A stretch of DNA of 5,770 nt from the NCBI GenBank assembly GCA_937967755.1, contig CALBTA010000140.1:1-5770 (forward strand). The letters are read 5' to 3'. Shown piece after piece: positions 3,518 through 5,770 of the stretch (its first letter is position 1; each line of letters begins with the position of its first letter). This DNA comes from an uncultured Planctomycetaceae bacterium (GTDB lineage Bacteria > Planctomycetota > Planctomycetia > Pirellulales > Pirellulaceae). The notes under the pieces are model-generated. The model was not told the DNA's origin. It made no database searches and saw only the letters and a list, made by a program, of their open reading frames with translations. A program made the translations under genes and the position numbers.

Positions 3518-5770
3518 TCAATCCAGCGCGTGGTACAGCGGCAAATGGCGGAAGTAGACTTCCAGCATCAGCAGCCGCAGCGATGTCGACATGATCCTTC
3601 CGCCCGACTGTTCCCAGCGGTCCTTCGGATCCCACGTGCCGGCATTCGGCCCGCTGGTGAGCTGTGTGGAAAGCAGCGTTTGGCTCATCCCTTCGTTCCA
3701 GACCCGCCACGGTTCGCCTTGCATGTGAAACATTGCCTGCGTGCCGTAGTACCAATAGTAGCTGGTGTCCTTCCCTTTCTGTGGCACACGGCGGCTGAGG
3801 AATTCCGCCGTCCGCAGTAGCTGGGCATCGCCTGACTTCGCGCCGAGGTACTGGAAACAAAGCAGCCCTTCGGCCGTCATCGCCGGCGTGGTGCCGCCGT
3901 TTTTTTGATAGCCAAACTCGGCCTTTTCTTTTCCGCGGCGGACATTCTCGATGTAACGTTTCGCTCTATCGAGCGTTTGCTGTGGAACATCCAGCCCGCC
4001 GATTTGGGCGCTCTTGAGCGCCATGATCTGCCAGCCCACGACCGAGGTATCGCCCGCGTCGCCCGGCTTGTAGCGCCACCCCCCTTCGCCGTGCTGCGCC
4101 TCGGCGATGTAATCGACCGCCCGCTGCGCCGGCTCGCGGAGGGCGTTGTCCTTGGTCATTCCGTACGCCTCGCAGAGCGCGATCGTCGCGATGCCGTGGC
4201 TATACATGTGGGCGTTGCCTTCGCCGCCAGTGAACAGGTTGCCATCGTCCTTTTGATGCTCTAGCAGCCAGGCGATGCCGCGCTGCACTTGCTGTTGGTA
4301 CTTGCCGGCCTGATGCGTATGCCCGTCGCCCAAGAACGGCAACAACGCCAAGCCGGTCGCCGCCGTATCACTCTTGGATTTGCCATGGCCGCTGGCCGGT
4401 TTCAGTAACATCTTCAAATCCCAATGCCCGTCTTCATGTTGTACCTTGGCCAGCCAGGTCAGCCCGCGGGCGATGGCGACAAGCGTATCTTTGTCGCCGC
4501 CGAACGCCTCGACGAGGTCTTCCTTCGTCTCTTCATCGCCAACGCGCAACCGCAGCATCGCCTGCAAGCCGATCTTGTCTTGAGCGTACGGTAACAGCGG
4601 CCCGCGCAGCGACCGCCGCGCCAGGGAAAACGGCGTCGCGCCGTCGGACGCCAGCGCCAAGGCGTCGGGGGCGTCGGGCAAGCCGTCAGCGTCGCTGAAC
4701 GGTTGCAGTCGGTCGGCGTCGCCGCTTCTCCTTGCCGGGCCGGCATCGGCGAGGGCTTCGCCAAGCGGAGAAGGATCGCCCGCCTGCCGCTGCACACCAA
4801 TCTCTTCAAGATCAGCCGTTGCCAATTCACTTGTGTCGGAACTTTCCGCCGGTTCGCCAACTGCTTCGGTCGTAGCCTTCGCCTGCGCGAAGTCGGGCGT
4901 TGCGCTCGCCCCGCGGCGGAAAAGGCTGGCGACCGCGTCCAAGCTGCTGGGCGCGCTTGCTCCGCGCGCGGATGGGCCGGGCCGCGTGAAGTTTTCAGAC
5001 GCAATCAAGCCGCTGCCCGCGTGTGCGCCATCGCTCGGCAGCTCCGCATCAATATCCCGGTCGGGGCCGGAGTTTGTGTTGCGGCCAACCGCGACGTTTT
5101 CACTGGGGGCACTGCTCCCCGCACCGGTTGCCGCCGCGGGCTGCGCTGGTGCATCGGCCAAGTTGGCGCGGCTTTCGGCCGCTTGAAAGTCAACCTTCGC
5201 CAGGCGATCTTGCCGGGGAAGTGAGGCGTTGGTCGCAGCGCGTCGCTGGCTGGGGGCGGTCGCGAACGAAGGCAAGTTCGCGCTGATTTCCGCCTGCAGC
5301 GACGGGTTCACGCCTTCGTTGGCAACCGGCGACTGGTACGAAGCAACCGCCACCGCATTCAACTCCGCCGATTGCCGCGGCGCGCTGACGCTCTCGGCGC
5401 TGACCAGCGACTCGTCGCCGCCGCTGGCGGCTTCGCCCAACTCCGCTTCCAACTTCGCCTGCGCCGGCGCGAACTCGGCAGCCGCCGCCGGACGGCGGCT
5501 GGCAAACTGCGGCATATTCCTCGCACTGGCATTTGGCTGAACGGCGCTGGCCAGGCGCTGCGCGTCGACCGGTTCGCGCAGTAACTTCGGCGCGTCGGCG
5601 CTGGTATTCACGGCGACTTGATCGAATTCCGCTTGCCGCAGTTGCTGCCTATCGACGGAAACATTCTCGTTCTGCGCCACGGTCTCGCCGCCGGCCTCCT
5701 CCGCCGGATCGGTTAGTTCCAACGGCACTTTCGCCGTGGCAAAGGCTTCCGCCAAGGGCGGCCGGCGGCG
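3518..5770 (-). CDS. Prenyltransferase/squalene-oxidase-repeat protein with long disordered N-terminal region (5' partial)
   Basis: The frame is open from the TGA at 3520-3518 to the window edge. The first listed start-like codon (TTG at 5755) is preceded by open codons reading Arg-Arg-Arg-Pro-Pro, so the true start lies outside. Numbered from 5755, residues 1-380 are Ala/Ser/Pro-rich and probably disordered. Residues 398-735 form an alpha/alpha-toroid of squalene-cyclase type, with QW-like repeats at 434-445, 496-508 and 549-562 and the family ending LEVYFRHLPLY. The cyclase acid motif DxDD is not present; the nearest match is D566-A-G-D569-T. Cyclase activity is therefore unlikely, and the toroid may bind protein or ligand as in the TED-like relatives. 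I do not know the function. The missing N-terminus may hold a membrane segment. The gene converges on the large fusion gene. Confidence 0.85.
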   Translation of the reverse strand, partial: RRRPPLAEAFATAKVPLELTDPAEEAGGETVAQNENVSVDRQQLRQAEFDQVAVNTSADAPKLLREPVDAQRLASAVQPNASARNMPQFASRRPAAAAEFAPAQAKLEAELGEAASGGDESLVSAESVSAPRQSAELNAVAVASYQSPVANEGVNPSLQAEISANLPSFATAPSQRRAATNASLPRQDRLAKVDFQAAESRANLADAPAQPAAATGAGSSAPSENVAVGRNTNSGPDRDIDAELPSDGAHAGSGLIASENFTRPGPSARGASAPSSLDAVASLFRRGASATPDFAQAKATTEAVGEPAESSDTSELATADLEEIGVQRQAGDPSPLGEALADAGPARRSGDADRLQPFSDADGLPDAPDALALASDGATPFSLARRSLRGPLLPYAQDKIGLQAMLRLRVGDEETKEDLVEAFGGDKDTLVAIARGLTWLAKVQHEDGHWDLKMLLKPASGHGKSKSDTAATGLALLPFLGDGHTHQAGKYQQQVQRGIAWLLEHQKDDGNLFTGGEGNAHMYSHGIATIALCEAYGMTKDNALREPAQRAVDYIAEAQHGEGGWRYKPGDAGDTSVVGWQIMALKSAQIGGLDVPQQTLDRAKRYIENVRRGKEKAEFGYQKNGGTTPAMTAEGLLCFQYLGAKSGDAQLLRTAEFLSRRVPQKGKDTSYYWYYGTQAMFHMQGEPWRVWNEGMSQTLLSTQLTSGPNAGTWDPKDRWEQSGGRIMSTSLRLLMLEVYFRHLPLYHALD
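3545..4564 (-). other. Squalene-cyclase-like alpha/alpha-toroid domain
   Basis: It opens with a linker helix and AFGGDKDTLVAIARGLTWL, then repeats of an outer and inner helix: WLAKVQHEDGHW (434-445), WLLEHQKDDGNLF (496-508) and YIAEAQHGEGGWRY (549-562), separated by inner helices such as HGIATIALCEAYG and VVGWQIMALKSA. A later part has PAMTAEGLLCFQYLG, YYWYYGTQAMF and GTWDPKDRWEQSGGR before the closing helix. The domain is complete. Confidence 0.82.
4601..5770 (-). other. Disordered Ala/Ser/Pro-rich region with spaced Phe motifs
   Basis: About 385 residues have no predicted fold and are mostly Ala, Ser, Pro, Glu, Asp and Gln. Phe recurs in short similar contexts, such as AFATAK, QFASRR, EFAPAQAK, SFATAPSQRR, DFQAAESR and DFAQAKAT. 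The stretch continues past the window edge. Long open frames on the plus strand here are a by-product of GC-rich codons. Confidence 0.75.

Noticed and set aside
3501..3860. Minus-strand frame overlapping the end of the toroid gene in another phase
   Set aside because: The toroid repeats and the family ending LEVYFRHLPLY are in the other frame, so this is a shadow.
4703..5540. Long plus-strand open frames (4703-5224, 4833-5186, 5229-5540)
   Set aside because: They mirror the Ala-rich minus-strand gene. Stop codons are rare in all frames of this GC-rich low-complexity stretch, and the translations show no domain.
1..5770. tRNA, rRNA, CRISPR array, insertion sequence or attachment site
   Set aside because: No cloverleaf, repeat-spacer pattern, transposase or terminal inverted repeat pair was seen on either strand, apart from the single palindrome at 3431-3504.

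Overview
The window looks like a piece of a planctomycete chromosome, probably from the Pirellulales-like group. This rests on family recognition, not on a search: a secreted protein with a DUF1080 (3-keto-disaccharide hydrolase-type) module and a sulfatase module, next to a very long Ala/Pro/Ser-rich protein ending in the planctomycete style of squalene-cyclase-like repeats. The DNA is GC-rich, and the main genes lack obvious Shine-Dalgarno sequences.

Layout. Bases 1-213 are a leader with little certain coding. They hold a possible 5' fragment of a divergent minus-strand gene (1-93), a perfect 16-bp palindrome (99-114), nearby short direct and inverted repeats, and a sigma70-like promoter candidate (134-162). 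Bases 214-3420 (+) encode one 1068-residue exported protein. In order it has a signal peptide, an acidic Pro/Glu-rich linker, a DUF1080 module, a complete type I sulfatase with a Cys-type formylglycine site, and a C-terminal zinc peptidase module. That module carries the HEFGH zinc motif and a Tyr-x6-Glu element spaced exactly as in anthrax lethal factor. Bases 3421-3517 separate two convergent genes and hold a 74-bp bulge-free imperfect palindrome. Bases 3518-5770 (-) encode the C-terminal 750 residues of a protein cut by the window edge: about 380 residues of disordered Ala-rich sequence followed by an alpha/alpha-toroid prenyltransferase/squalene-oxidase-like repeat domain.

The most unusual point is inside the peptidase module. 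Between the HExxH helix and the catalytic Tyr/Glu element there is an insertion of about 60 residues that reads as an S4 domain (the RluD/RsuA-type RNA-binding fold), including its VNGK core. An S4-like domain nested in the active-site region of an exported zincin, itself fused to a sulfatase and a DUF1080 module, is an architecture I do not recognise as described.

How the parts may work together (inference): the large protein could act outside the cytoplasm on sulfated glycoprotein or proteoglycan-like material, with glycan binding or cleavage, desulfation and peptide cleavage in one chain. The convergent gene is probably an independent unit. Nothing in the sequence links the two except the shared intergenic palindrome.
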